Shown here: piece by piece, positions 1 to 8,579 of the stretch
Numbering within the stretch: position 1 is the stretch's first letter
How the letters are laid out: each line of letters begins with the position of its first letter
From: a virus
DNA length: 47,739 nucleotides
Direction: 5' to 3' (one strand)
Virus record (IMG/VR): IMGVR_UViG_3300031539_000059
Location: 1-47,739 of that record
The notes under the pieces: model-generated
Told to the model about the DNA's origin: nothing
Databases searched by the model: none
Seen by the model: only the letters and a program-made list of their open reading frames with translations
Made by a program: the position numbers and the translations under genes

Positions 1-25
1 ATCGTCATAACCAACGGAAAAGCAT

Positions 26-889
26 TTAGAAAGTCTTTTTCACGTCGATGCTATCTAAATCCCCAACCATGATCTTCTCTCTTGGGATTTTTACTTCTAC
101 AATGTTTTGTCTAATTGCAACCTCTGGTTGCTTTCTATTCGCACCCTCGCCGATTAGTTTCCCCAATACTTCAACCTGAACCTTCGTTATGAATTGTCGT
201 TGTTGGTTATCTAAATTGGCTCCATTGTTCTCGTGTTCATAACTAGGCTTAAAGAACGCCTCATAGTGCCAACCATCCCTTTTTATAGTGAATCTATTGA
301 TTCCTCCGGAGATTGTCATAAGCGGCTGCATCAACTCGTTCATCTGCTGCGCGAATTCTGTCTTGATCTCGACCTCGTAAGACAAGATTACGTAAATTGG
401 AAGTGGAATCGTAACGATTTCGTAAACAACCTTCTTGTTCTTGTTCAGCGACCATTCTCTGCCTCTTAATTTTGCATCGGCAAGTGCAAATTGAGATGTT
501 TTTTCCTGATTGACTACTCTAGCGATTTCATATGATCCACCTTGTGCATCGTCTGTCGGCACGACATTTGACCATACAACACCCTTTCTAGACATATCCT
601 TATCGATATTCGTTCTCTCTAGCGTCATTACGGGAAGAATGAATCTACCGGTTCTATCTCGCAGATCCCTATTTTCTTTTACTGCAAATGCACGTTCGTG
701 TCCAACCCAAATAACAGGAGTTTTTTTCCAGCCCTTGTTTGTGGTGCAATACAGATCCATTTCTTTATCTAGCCAGTCATACATAGCCAAGTCGATTGTC
801 TCGATCGACGATGGGCTAAGAGGGATAGAGCGTCTTCCTGACTCTCCTCCGCTCATATAGCCTTCTAGCAACTCTTTATTTTCAGACAT
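26..889 (-). CDS. 15: Tail sheath stabiliser / tail terminator (T4 gp15-like)
   Basis: Probably the protein that caps the proximal end of the contractile tail and docks it to the neck. Shared with T4 gp15 by eye: an N-terminal part that sets up a strand with RFILPVMTLERTNI, a central YEIVTIPLPIYVILSYEVEIKT stretch followed by a helix ending in MNELMQPLM, and a late KVQVEVLGKLIGEG strand comparable to WSLTFEVNGWMYPP of gp15. Length 287 residues against about 270 for gp15. It follows the gp13- and gp14-like genes, the T4 order. I place the start at the ATG at 889, which overlaps the upstream stop as TGATG and has a GAGGTG Shine-Dalgarno; an upstream in-frame TTG at 892 is less likely. The similarity is weak and judged by pattern plus position. 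Confidence 0.6.
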   Translation of the reverse strand: MSENKELLEGYMSGGESGRRSIPLSPSSIETIDLAMYDWLDKEMDLYCTTNKGWKKTPVIWVGHERAFAVKENRDLRDRTGRFILPVMTLERTNIDKDMSRKGVVWSNVVPTDDAQGGSYEIARVVNQEKTSQFALADAKLRGREWSLNKNKKVVYEIVTIPLPIYVILSYEVEIKTEFAQQMNELMQPLMTISGGINRFTIKRDGWHYEAFFKPSYEHENNGANLDNQQRQFITKVQVEVLGKLIGEGANRKQPEVAIRQNIVEVKIPREKIMVGDLDSIDVKKTF

Positions 890-1104
890 CAAAGCACCTC
901 AAAAGGACTTACAAACCACGCCCCATTCTCGTTGAAATAGAACTTTTTTGTTTGATCAAAAGGGGGGTACAGGGTCGCCCCGACTTCTCTTATGTAAACG
1001 ATCTCTCCCTTATATCCGTTTGGATTATTGATCCGTGCTTGCAACTCTACAAATTCAGGAGAGGCATCATTAGCCGACAGAATTTTGATATTCAATTGAG
1101 ACAT
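889..1104 (-). CDS. Small stand-alone 'YFNE-G-WF' domain protein
   Basis: A 71-residue protein of unknown function made of a single small domain ending KFYFNENGAWFVSPFEVL. The same domain forms the C-terminus of the neck protein just upstream (KLYFNEGGVWFVSPF) and of the fibre protein at 7142-8515 (KWYFNEGGVWFKSFF). It probably folds as a small beta-domain in the virion. It sits between the gp14- and gp15-like genes and its stop overlaps the gp15-like start, so the two are likely translationally coupled. Duplication from the neck protein C-terminus is the simplest origin. Function is inferred only from context; that it is a real gene is supported by the paralogy. Confidence 0.75.
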   Translation of the reverse strand: MSQLNIKILSANDASPEFVELQARINNPNGYKGEIVYIREVGATLYPPFDQTKKFYFNENGAWFVSPFEVL

Positions 1105-1118
1105 ACCGAACTCCTATA

Positions 1119-1907
1119 TCAAATCAAGATAAACGGGCTTACAAACCAAACGCCACCTTCGTTAAAATACAACTTATTTGCAGCCAAAAATGGTCCGTAC
1201 AATGTGTTTCCAACTTCAGTAATGTAAACAATACATCCCTCAAAGTTAGAAGGGTTCAATGCCATATTTTGGACAGTGGGGAAATCTGCTGAAGTGTTTC
1301 TAGCGGACAAGACGCTGATCTTTCCACTACATCCAATCGTGATTTGTGCAGGAACGTCTTCAGGTCCAGTAGGAGGATTGATGCGAAATAGTTCTCTCGT
1401 TTGTGTTATGGAGTCTGGTTCATCGAATTGACCCCCACGAACACTAAAACAATCTGCTACAATTTCAAATCTCTGATCTGCTTGTCCAAAAAGCTCTCTT
1501 GGTTCGCCGATCTTCTGAATCTCATAGAATTGGTTTCCGTAGAACACTATGTCGCCCTGTCTCACATAGAGATCTTGGTCTTCAGTGATTCTTCTTGTTT
1601 GGAATTTAACAAGGATTCTCGATTCACTATCAATATTGTGTTTCTCTGTGGTCGTGACACGCCCCTCTTCCCAATACACGCGAGTAGCGACACGCACAGG
1701 CGGAAGATAGGTTTTTTCAATTGCCTCGCCATAAAGCTCATGGAAGTTAGAATGCTTTACACTAACTGGATAATAGAGAATGACTTGAGGCATAATGTGC
1801 TCAGTCAGTTCATCACCAATCTGCTTAACGTAATTTCTCTCCTTTTCTCCAAAGAACATTGGAGGAGGAGGATTTGTAGGTCTAGACCATGTAATATTTT
1901 CAGCCAT
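1119..1907 (-). CDS. 14: Neck protein (T4 gp14-like) with extra C-terminal domain
   Basis: Likely head-completion/neck protein that joins the portal vertex to the tail. Residues about 25-180 resemble T4 gp14: a helix leading into VILYYPVSVKHSNFHELYG, then a beta-rich part with YVRQGDIVFYGNQFYEIQKI (gp14: EGDLIYFPMDNSLFEINWV) and an IVADCFSVRGGQFDEPD end (gp14: ITAGKFIYSGEEINPVL). The last 75 residues, after a Pro-rich linker, are a separate domain ending KLYFNEGGVWFVSPF that recurs as a free protein at 889-1104 and on a fibre. T4 gp14 has no such addition that I know of. It lies directly downstream of the gp13-like gene with a 6-base gap. Assignment rests on motif pattern and gene order. Confidence 0.6.
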   Translation of the reverse strand: MAENITWSRPTNPPPPMFFGEKERNYVKQIGDELTEHIMPQVILYYPVSVKHSNFHELYGEAIEKTYLPPVRVATRVYWEEGRVTTTEKHNIDSESRILVKFQTRRITEDQDLYVRQGDIVFYGNQFYEIQKIGEPRELFGQADQRFEIVADCFSVRGGQFDEPDSITQTRELFRINPPTGPEDVPAQITIGCSGKISVLSARNTSADFPTVQNMALNPSNFEGCIVYITEVGNTLYGPFLAANKLYFNEGGVWFVSPFILI

Positions 1908-1913
1908 CTATTA

Positions 1914-3203
1914 TTACCCTACGAAAATTGCCATCGGAACCTTCTGGTTCACCCTCTCTGAATTCTCTACTAGCTCTGCTCTTTGTTCTGCCAAAATCGT
2001 ATATGTAACTTTGTCAAGATACTCTGCCAGTTCCGTTCTAAGCCTCTCTTGTTCCGCGATAGACTCCTGCACCAGCTGAGGACCGTTAAGCGTCACAGAC
2101 TCACCTGGGATGGGTATGGTGGCTATCTTAGAGCGCACCTGACCGAGTGTCTCCTTGGCGATTGCCAAAGCATACTTTCGGATCCATTGTTTTCCCATTG
2201 AGTTGATGTTGCAGTAAGGAATGTTAGCAAAAGGAATCGTATTTACGTTATTAACACCCTTGATTCTTTTATTGTTGGCGTTCGTGGGATCGTTGAGTCC
2301 ATATACATCGCCACCACCTATCGTAAATTCAAACCACATCTTCTGGATCTCGCTAGATTCAGGCATCGGATAAACACGAAGTCTGTTGTTACGGATCTCA
2401 TATGAATAGTGAGAAATTCTTGTCCAAAGGTTGTCCTCGTATGCCATAGCTTGTAGTTTATTTTGCCAAGCAGGAATTACTTCAAAAGTAGAGTCGTCTG
2501 AGTATTGCCCATATGTTGAAAGGTTTCCAACAGAGTTCAATCCACCATAATAGCCGTAGAACCTCCACATAGCTCTTGGGGTTTTGTACCAAATTCTTCT
2601 AATGGTGATCCTGTTACCATTGAGAGCATTCGAGTAGAGTTCACCGCCTGCTCCCGCTGCTGCTTCTACTATAGCCTGAAGGTCGTAATCCTGCTTTGAT
2701 GCAGCCACAGCAAAAGAAGCTGAATAAACTGTGTTCATCCCTCCGACGTTCGCTTCTTGGGAGATTGCTCTAGAAACATCAAAAACCGACCTCAAGTCAA
2801 AGTTCGGATACATTAGAGATAAGCTTCCTCCGCTGAGACTTGAGCTTAACTCTGTTCCTGCTTTAAGTTCTCCGTCTTGATCAAAAGTGCCTGTAGCAAG
2901 CCCCAATACGTCCGCAAGCACATTTCTTGCTTGGTGGTTGTTAATCATCGAAGAGTATTCTAAAACTGCCTCTTCATATGCCGCATAAACGCTTCCTGTC
3001 GTGATCTCTAGATCGAGTACGTCTCCACCAAGTCTTTTATATGTGTACGCAACCTGATCTGCTGCACCAGAAAGAAACGAAATATCATTTACGTATTGCG
3101 GAACACCAATGGGAAGTTGTGCTGCAACAGCAAAAATACTTCCGGTTGGCGGCAACACAATTCTGCTTGTTTGCGATGTTGGCGTCAGCTGAAGGATGGA
3201 CAT
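1914..3203 (-). CDS. Head completion / neck adaptor protein (gp13-like position)
   Basis: A 429-residue structural protein first in the small neck operon after the capsid-gene terminator, the slot held by gp13 in T4-type genomes. The N-terminal half has an acidic helical segment typical of portal-ring adaptors (YAAYEEAVLEYSSMINNHQA, residues about 73-92), and the C-terminus has a PIPGESVTLNGPQL loop followed by a long helix (EQERLRTELAEYLDKVTY) seen in adaptor-like proteins of marine myoviruses. It would close the packaged head and bind the gp14-like protein. It is longer than T4 gp13 (about 310). Sequence identity with T4 gp13 is not evident, so gp13 is inferred from position. Confidence 0.55.
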   Translation of the reverse strand: MSILQLTPTSQTSRIVLPPTGSIFAVAAQLPIGVPQYVNDISFLSGAADQVAYTYKRLGGDVLDLEITTGSVYAAYEEAVLEYSSMINNHQARNVLADVLGLATGTFDQDGELKAGTELSSSLSGGSLSLMYPNFDLRSVFDVSRAISQEANVGGMNTVYSASFAVAASKQDYDLQAIVEAAAGAGGELYSNALNGNRITIRRIWYKTPRAMWRFYGYYGGLNSVGNLSTYGQYSDDSTFEVIPAWQNKLQAMAYEDNLWTRISHYSYEIRNNRLRVYPMPESSEIQKMWFEFTIGGGDVYGLNDPTNANNKRIKGVNNVNTIPFANIPYCNINSMGKQWIRKYALAIAKETLGQVRSKIATIPIPGESVTLNGPQLVQESIAEQERLRTELAEYLDKVTYTILAEQRAELVENSERVNQKVPMAIFVG

Positions 3204-3240
3204 TTGGCATTTTCTCCGCGCAAAGAGTACACAATAAATA

Positions 3241-3273
3241 GTCGAGCGGTGTCTTAACGTCGGAGACCTCGAC
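3241..3273 (-). repeat. Imperfect inverted repeat in the leader of the neck operon
   Basis: GTCGAG at 3241-3246 pairs with CTCGAC at 3268-3273, and GTCT/AGAC inside extends the stem with a four-base bulge. It lies between the capsid-gene terminator and the start of the gp13-like gene, so the neck-operon transcript would carry it if transcription starts or reads through upstream. No T-run follows, so it is not a terminator. It may be a leader structure or chance. Confidence 0.3.
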
Positions 3274-3280
3274 TCATCAA

Positions 3281-3314
3281 CGTCAATAAAAGAAAGAGCC
3301 CCTTTCGGGGCTCT
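3281..3314 (-). terminator. Rho-independent terminator after the major capsid gene
   Basis: On the minus strand an 8-bp stem AGAGCCCC/GGGGCTCT closed by a GAAA tetraloop (3295-3314) is followed by a T-rich tail (TTCTTTTATT, down to about 3285). It lies 28 bases beyond the capsid protein stop. It is the only clear intrinsic terminator in the window and separates abundant capsid mRNA from the neck genes. Confidence 0.9.
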
Positions 3315-3341
3315 ATTCCTTTTTGTTTATTTACTCAGTTA

Positions 3342-5045
3342 TTAGCCGAGAAGGTTCTGGACAATCACGAGACCGTACATGTCTGGACGTACCATCTTCT
3401 TAGCGTAGCGAGTCATAACTCCCTTACGTGGTACGAAATCCTCAGTACCAAAGATGGTTGGCGTCACCTGTAGAGGCACATAAGGTGAGTAGACGTATCC
3501 ACTTTCGAGGAACGAACCACCCTTACGTCCAATCAAGACCACGTTGCGTGGGAAGTAGGGGTCTACAAAGACATCCCACTTCTTGCTCAACTGACCGGTC
3601 TTGACAGCACCGACCGAGCCCTTACCGTCATCGTGAGTGATGTTGGCACGGAATCCCGAGGTGAACTCAAGGATGTTGGCAACTTCTGGTCCGCAGACAA
3701 GGAAGTTGGCACCACCACGAAGAGTCTTACGGTGAATCTGTGCAGAAACATCATTCAACGTTTCAACAAGAGTCTCATACCACTCAGACACGGTACCGGT
3801 GAAGTCTGCTCCAAGAACTGACTCATTAGCACTCGTAGTAATCGGAAGACCAGTCGAACGCGACAAGAATCTACCGGGACGACGCGACCAGTGATATGTG
3901 GCTGCCGTAGCACCCTTAATCAAGTCTTCAAGGATTTCCTGATCGATTTCCAAACCAATCTGCTCAGAAAGAATGCTCGTAAGCTCTACTTCTGCGTCAA
4001 GGTTGTGATAAGCGTTCAAGTCCTGACCAAGCTCTGGGGTCCACTTTGCCTTAAGCTTCTTGGTCTTCGCGGTCACAGCTACCGAATCAACCTTAATGTC
4101 GATTTCAGGAATCTGTGTCTCATTTTCCAAGCCCCACTGAGTCGTACCACGGACGGAACCGAGTGCGCCACCAGAAGTGAAGCTATCGTCCATTGCGAAG
4201 CTGACAGTCTGCGAACCAGTTACACCAGCTGATGCAGTAAGAGCAGCAACAGAAAGCGAATCAGACGTAAGGACAAGCAACACGTTCGTATAAGTTACGC
4301 CACCAACAGTACCTGACTGCTGTGACAAACGACGTGCCTGGACAACGTTTGCACCAAGGCTAGCAACAGTAAGCGAAACAAGATCATTTCGATTAAAGGG
4401 CTGACCACCTGCCTCAAGAGCAGCAACAGAAGCCGTAACGATGGCGACCGATGTAGTTCCCGAAACAAGGTCTGGATCATGACGAAGAAGCTTGTCAAGC
4501 TCCGAACCAGCGACACCATACGTGCCTGCCAGATGAAGCGTCAAATTGACGGTCGATGAACCGGTAGGTGAGCTATAACCGTTATTTAGGTTATAGAACG
4601 AATCTTCTGCCGAATCACCAGAAAGGCTTACACCTCCAGTAATCTGACTTGCTAGACGACCACCACCGTAGATTGACTCGTCAGCTTCCCATCCAAGACG
4701 GGTACGATCCGTAGTGAAATCAAGGAAGAAGATAAGACCCGAGGGAAGGCTCATTGGCTGCACTGAGACGATCTCATTTGCAATCAACGCACCGAACACT
4801 CGACGAACGATAGGAAATGCAACTGCTGCGAATCCTTCGACATCACCACCAGCCATTGAGCTAGCTTCACGAAGAAGCTCCTTTGCCTGGTTCTCAAGAA
4901 GACGAGACATACTCGCCTTTTCACGCTCATCACCGATACCTTCAAGAAGACCGGTTTGTTCCCACTTCGACATAAGTGCGGCGCCTTCCTTCTGGAGATC
5001 ACGCGACACGATACCTTCTGTAAGAGTTTTTAACACTGACGACAT
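3342..5045 (-). CDS. 23: Major capsid protein (T4 gp23-like)
   Basis: Forms the hexamers of the head shell. Recognised by IVRRVFGALIANEIVSVQPM at about residues 78-97, the counterpart of T4 gp23 MVRRAIPNLIAFDICGVQPM, followed by PSGLIFFLDF. As in gp23 an N-terminal pro-region (residues 1 to about 60) precedes it; the T4 gp21 rule (I/L-x-E) predicts cleavage in LRE|ASSMAGG after Glu60. Late residues contain ANFLVCGPEVANILE and the C-terminal MVRPDMYGLVIVQNLLG typical of the family. Length 567 against 521 in T4. It is transcribed after the scaffold with a 22-base gap containing AGGAG, and ends at a strong terminator. High confidence. Confidence 0.95.
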   Translation of the reverse strand: MSSVLKTLTEGIVSRDLQKEGAALMSKWEQTGLLEGIGDEREKASMSRLLENQAKELLREASSMAGGDVEGFAAVAFPIVRRVFGALIANEIVSVQPMSLPSGLIFFLDFTTDRTRLGWEADESIYGGGRLASQITGGVSLSGDSAEDSFYNLNNGYSSPTGSSTVNLTLHLAGTYGVAGSELDKLLRHDPDLVSGTTSVAIVTASVAALEAGGQPFNRNDLVSLTVASLGANVVQARRLSQQSGTVGGVTYTNVLLVLTSDSLSVAALTASAGVTGSQTVSFAMDDSFTSGGALGSVRGTTQWGLENETQIPEIDIKVDSVAVTAKTKKLKAKWTPELGQDLNAYHNLDAEVELTSILSEQIGLEIDQEILEDLIKGATAATYHWSRRPGRFLSRSTGLPITTSANESVLGADFTGTVSEWYETLVETLNDVSAQIHRKTLRGGANFLVCGPEVANILEFTSGFRANITHDDGKGSVGAVKTGQLSKKWDVFVDPYFPRNVVLIGRKGGSFLESGYVYSPYVPLQVTPTIFGTEDFVPRKGVMTRYAKKMVRPDMYGLVIVQNLLG

Positions 5046-5067
5046 TTTTTATTCTCCTAAAATGGGA

Positions 5068-6513
5068 TTATTTTATCCCGGCTAGTTTCTGCATTCTTTC
5101 CCGTTCTGGGCTAGATGCTTCTGGTTTGCGTCTTGGGAACAATGGCGTACTTGGGCGCTCTATGGCTTCTCTCAGCGATTGTGGCTCTCTCTTGCTTTCA
5201 TTAAGAGTGCCCACTGTAGAAATCAACGTCTCGTAAGTAACCTTTGCCTCCTCAACAGAACCAGTTCTTGAAACAGCTTCGACAATCTTTCTTTTTTGTC
5301 GCTCATTCAGGGAGTCGCTTTCCAAAATCTGATTTGAGTAAAGTAGTCTAGCATTATCCAAGTTTGCACTCTTTAATGATTCTGACAACCTTTTCACATA
5401 TGAGTTGAGTTTTTTACTCTCTGCTCTTAATTCCTCTTGATCTTTAAATAGATTCGCAGTCACCGAACGGACTGCTTCTGTGATCTTTTTTTCCATCATC
5501 CAATCTTGTGGCTTCGGCTTGTCCGCATCTGCGTTTTGTCGCTGGCGGTTAGCTTTCGCTTTTGCTGCCGATGCTGCTGCTGCGCGGGCGGAAGCTGCTG
5601 GATCGGCTGCACGAGCAGAATCGTCGGCTGCATGCTGCGCCATCATTTTATCAGTTGCTGGTGTCCTACCGACCTCTTCAAGCTCTTCTTGTCCCTCCCA
5701 GACCGCATTTCCCTCACCAGTGCTCCAAGAATCAGCATCCCTGAGTTCGTCTTCCCCGTCTTCGTATCCCTCATCATAAAGATTTGTTAAAATAACACCC
5801 ATTTTCTCTGCTACCAACTCAAGACGAGGAGTCTGCCCAACTTTAGATCTAGATCTCGCATCCTTAAGACCCTCTTCATAAGCTAATTTCCAAGCTTCGT
5901 CCAGTACAGCGTTCATGCTGTGGAAGGCAACATCAATTTTTGCTTTTCTAGAGTCTACAGTTTCTGAAACGACACCAGCAGACTGGTCCAGCATTTCGCC
6001 AGGCGTCTCTTCAAGCAGGGCAGCGATAATCGATTCATCTAATTCAAATTCTTCTTCTAGAGCAAAATCGTTATCATCGCCCATTGGGACGCCAAGGTCA
6101 TCGCCAGGACCGCTGAGGTTGAGTCCAGCTGCCAAGTCATCTTGTCCCATGCTTGCAGTTTCCTCATCAGCCATCATCTGTTGTTCAAGCTGTCCAAAAT
6201 CAATTTCAATTTCTTCTTCGTCTTCTGGGCAGGGGCACATCTTTTCGCCGTTCTGAACTCCCATTGGTAGGGTTGCAGCCATTTCACCAGGGGCGCCTGC
6301 GCCCAATTCTGGTCCTGGCATACCCATACCGGCGTCCATGCCGTCGAGCCCTTCTAGGTCGCCTAAGTCTTCTTCCTCTTGTTCCAAAAGGGCAGCAACA
6401 GCTTCCCTGATTCTAGGGGCAGCTTCTTCTAAGACTTTCGCTTCGGCGCTCTTAAGTGCAGCCGAGCGAAGCGCTTCTGCGTCAACCAAGGCTTGTTCCA
6501 ACATGCTAGGCAT
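5068..6513 (-). CDS. 22: Prohead scaffold / core protein (gp22-like)
   Basis: Internal scaffold around which the capsid protein assembles and which gp21 later degrades. Evidence is position directly before gp23, a very acidic low-complexity composition (residues 45-185), Ala/Glu helices at the N-terminus (DAEALRSAALKSAEAKVLEE), an Ala-rich hinge near 290-320, a coiled-coil-like helix of about 325-430, and the end RMQKLAGIK common to scaffold proteins of T4-type marine phages. Many I/L-x-E sites are present, as expected for a gp21 substrate. At 481 residues it is much longer than T4 gp22 (269). An odd CPCPEDEEE patch lies near residue 92. The T4 partner gp21 is not adjacent here but about 11 kb upstream. 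Confidence 0.75.
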   Translation of the reverse strand: MPSMLEQALVDAEALRSAALKSAEAKVLEEAAPRIREAVAALLEQEEEDLGDLEGLDGMDAGMGMPGPELGAGAPGEMAATLPMGVQNGEKMCPCPEDEEEIEIDFGQLEQQMMADEETASMGQDDLAAGLNLSGPGDDLGVPMGDDNDFALEEEFELDESIIAALLEETPGEMLDQSAGVVSETVDSRKAKIDVAFHSMNAVLDEAWKLAYEEGLKDARSRSKVGQTPRLELVAEKMGVILTNLYDEGYEDGEDELRDADSWSTGEGNAVWEGQEELEEVGRTPATDKMMAQHAADDSARAADPAASARAAAASAAKAKANRQRQNADADKPKPQDWMMEKKITEAVRSVTANLFKDQEELRAESKKLNSYVKRLSESLKSANLDNARLLYSNQILESDSLNERQKRKIVEAVSRTGSVEEAKVTYETLISTVGTLNESKREPQSLREAIERPSTPLFPRRKPEASSPERERMQKLAGIK

Positions 6514-6550
6514 TTATGCTCTCCTATTTGGCAAGTATCATCACTTAACT

Positions 6551-6558
6551 AGTTTATA
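6551..6558 (-). promoter_or_regulatory. Possible T4-late-type promoter box before scaffold-capsid genes
   Basis: The 63-base gap upstream of the scaffold gene contains TATAAACT on the minus strand, 6 of 8 matches to the T4 late box TATAAATA, about 40 bases before the ATG. A single degenerate hit in an AT-rich gap is weak evidence; this gap is nevertheless where a strong capsid promoter would be expected. Confidence 0.25.
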
Positions 6559-6576
6559 GTTTCATCAAAGAGAAGC

Positions 6577-7131
6577 TTAAGCTTTATGAATCATGCACTT
6601 AATCAGTGCATCGCCACCGGGACTTTTTTCAAGTGCTTGCGCTATCACTTTTCCAGTTAAATCGTTTTTAAAGAAAAACCATCTTCTTTTTCTAGCTGTT
6701 TTAGCTCTTCCTGGCTTGTTGCTCGTTACAAGCAAATCGCCTTCTTTTATTTTTCCTGTGACCAAAACAGGTTCAGCACCCAGGATAATTGGCTGGTCTT
6801 TACCGTGTTTTGCCACCCCCAAAACAAGCGTATCATCCTCTTCGAAACACGGCATCAATCCACCATTGTGCCAAACCAAAACGGTGCCTGTAGGGTATTT
6901 TCCGATACCCTCTGTGGTCAAACCAGTTTCAAATATAGCGCCAACCGTAGTCTGAACGGCGTGAACATCATTCCAGCGCAGATCAGTACGCCCGAAGTCG
7001 ACCAAGCCGTCTACATTAGGAATGATACTTCCAGTAATCTCGACAGAGCCGCTAAAACTAGCGCGTCCGCTTTCTAGAAGTTCGTGGACAACCGTGTTTG
7101 AGCCGCTAATAACAGCAAATCCTTTCGCCAT
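6577..7131 (-). CDS. Fibre-associated virion protein with MAKG N-terminus
   Basis: A 184-residue probable virion protein. The first 15 residues (MAKGFAVISGSNTVV) match the start of the next gene upstream (MAKGLAVITGSSTVV), suggesting a common attachment module. Residues about 30-60 resemble a fibre motif (IIPNVDGLVDFGRTDLRWN) and the rest is a domain with GTVLVWHNGGLMPCF, PIILGAEPVLVTGKIKEGD and LTGKVIAQALE, a pattern seen at the C-termini of many phage fibre proteins. It is the last gene of the 10-kb fibre block, before the scaffold. It could be a fibre tip, an assembly factor or a decoration protein. Confidence 0.6.
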   Translation of the reverse strand: MAKGFAVISGSNTVVHELLESGRASFSGSVEITGSIIPNVDGLVDFGRTDLRWNDVHAVQTTVGAIFETGLTTEGIGKYPTGTVLVWHNGGLMPCFEEDDTLVLGVAKHGKDQPIILGAEPVLVTGKIKEGDLLVTSNKPGRAKTARKRRWFFFKNDLTGKVIAQALEKSPGGDALIKCMIHKA

Positions 7132-7141
7132 TAAAAACCCC

Positions 7142-8515
7142 TTATGTTACTTTAAAGAAGCTCTTGAACCAAACGCCGCCTTCGTTAAAGTACCACTTAT
7201 CAGCTGTCTGGAAATCACCAGAACCACTTCCGCTGCCAGACAAATAGAACATGTGTCCGTCATAGCTTGTAGGATCGGTAACATAAACAGTCGGAACGCT
7301 AGCTGTAGTAAATACAGGAATTCTAAACTTGCCGTTCGCTAGAACCAGATCGGCGCCATCCGTACCAAGTGTTACGTTTCCTGACAAATCAGTATTGCCT
7401 GCAACGTCCAAATCATTTGTAATTCGAACATCGTTCGGAAGACCAATCGTAATAGCAGTAGGATTACCGAGATTTACTGGCGAACCTATAACTTCTATTT
7501 CGTTTGTTGTTCCGTTGATTGTAAGTTGCGTGTTACCAGAAACGGCTTGTCCGGCGCCAGAGCCGAAGTTAACAGACAAGCTGAGACCAGAACCAAGAAT
7601 GCCGGTACCGCCGCCAGTAAGACCAGTGCTGGCTGTAATTTCAAAGGTGCTGTTTACAAGATTTGCATTGGTAATCGAAGCAACAGGTAGGAGAACAGAG
7701 CCAGTGACTCTGAGACCACCAGCTGATATCAGAATCCCGTTGGATGCGGTAACTTGATCATCCGCAATTAGTCTTCCAACGTGCAAGTCTAGATAATCAG
7801 AAATCGTAACGTTGCCAGCGGTTTGTCCGTTTTCTGACGTTGCAATAACGGCAAATTCGTCAAGAGATTCATCGTAGATAAAGCCTACGTTATCTCCGCT
7901 TCTCGACATGATAAGACCCATATCAAGCGAACTACCAGCATTTCCAGAGCCAAGAAGAATCAAAGGATCTTCTACAACAAGGTTGTTTACGTTAAGAATA
8001 GACGAAGTGCCATTAACGATCAAATCGTTTTGAACGGTAAGGTTTCCGGCGATTACAACGTTGTCTGGAAGTCCAACAGCAAATGTATTGGTGGCGACAG
8101 AATAAGAAACCTCGACCTCGCTGGTTGTACCAGAAATGGTCATTGTCTCTATGCCATCTGTCTGAATGGTTTCAGTCGATGTTCCGTCGCTTACGCTCAG
8201 CGAACCAGAACCAGCAGCAGCAACAGCTGCAATATCATTCGATAATTCCTCGATAGCACTCTGCACATTACTTGAAGTAACTTGCGCAACAGGAGTGACA
8301 GTAATTTCAGATGCAGGAACGCTTGTCCAAGAGCCCGTTCCTGAAGCGTCTGAACGAAGGTATTTACCTGCTCCTTGATTTCCTTCAACAAGGGTAAAAG
8401 AACCGGAAATCTTGACAGCAGCTGCTACGTCTTGTCCGAAAACAACATTGCCGTCTTCAAGCATCTGGAGAACGACAGTGCTACTGCCAGTGATTACTGC
8501 TAAACCTTTTGCCAT
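7142..8515 (-). CDS. Fibre protein with C-terminal neck-type domain
   Basis: A 457-residue beta-rich fibre protein. N-terminus MAKGLAVITGSSTVV is shared with the downstream gene. Middle residues show fibre-shaft features (GNLTVQNDLIVNGTSSI, LILLGSGNAGSSLDMG, GSGLSLSVNFGSGAG) like the trimeric fibres of T4-type and other phages. The last 70 residues form the small domain ending KWYFNEGGVWFKSFFKVT that is also on the gp14-like neck protein, hinting at a location near the neck or a common interaction partner. It lies in the fibre block between gp21 and the scaffold. T4 fibritin (wac) is a functional analogue worth comparing, but no sequence similarity was seen. Confidence 0.65.
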   Translation of the reverse strand: MAKGLAVITGSSTVVLQMLEDGNVVFGQDVAAAVKISGSFTLVEGNQGAGKYLRSDASGTGSWTSVPASEITVTPVAQVTSSNVQSAIEELSNDIAAVAAAGSGSLSVSDGTSTETIQTDGIETMTISGTTSEVEVSYSVATNTFAVGLPDNVVIAGNLTVQNDLIVNGTSSILNVNNLVVEDPLILLGSGNAGSSLDMGLIMSRSGDNVGFIYDESLDEFAVIATSENGQTAGNVTISDYLDLHVGRLIADDQVTASNGILISAGGLRVTGSVLLPVASITNANLVNSTFEITASTGLTGGGTGILGSGLSLSVNFGSGAGQAVSGNTQLTINGTTNEIEVIGSPVNLGNPTAITIGLPNDVRITNDLDVAGNTDLSGNVTLGTDGADLVLANGKFRIPVFTTASVPTVYVTDPTSYDGHMFYLSGSGSGSGDFQTADKWYFNEGGVWFKSFFKVT

Positions 8516-8579
8516 TGTTTATTTCTCCAGAAAAAGTTGTTCAACCATAAATAGTTGTTGTTTTTGTGTATCTCTACGT

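Noticed and set aside
1-25. Possible start of a further minus-strand gene at the left edge (ATG at position 8)
   Set aside because: Only two or three codons are visible and no convincing Shine-Dalgarno; cannot be annotated.
8535-8575. Inverted-repeat-like sequence upstream of the 457-residue fibre gene (gttgttcaaccataaatagttgttg region)
   Set aside because: Stem of four to five pairs only; no T-run in the right place, so neither terminator nor operator can be supported.
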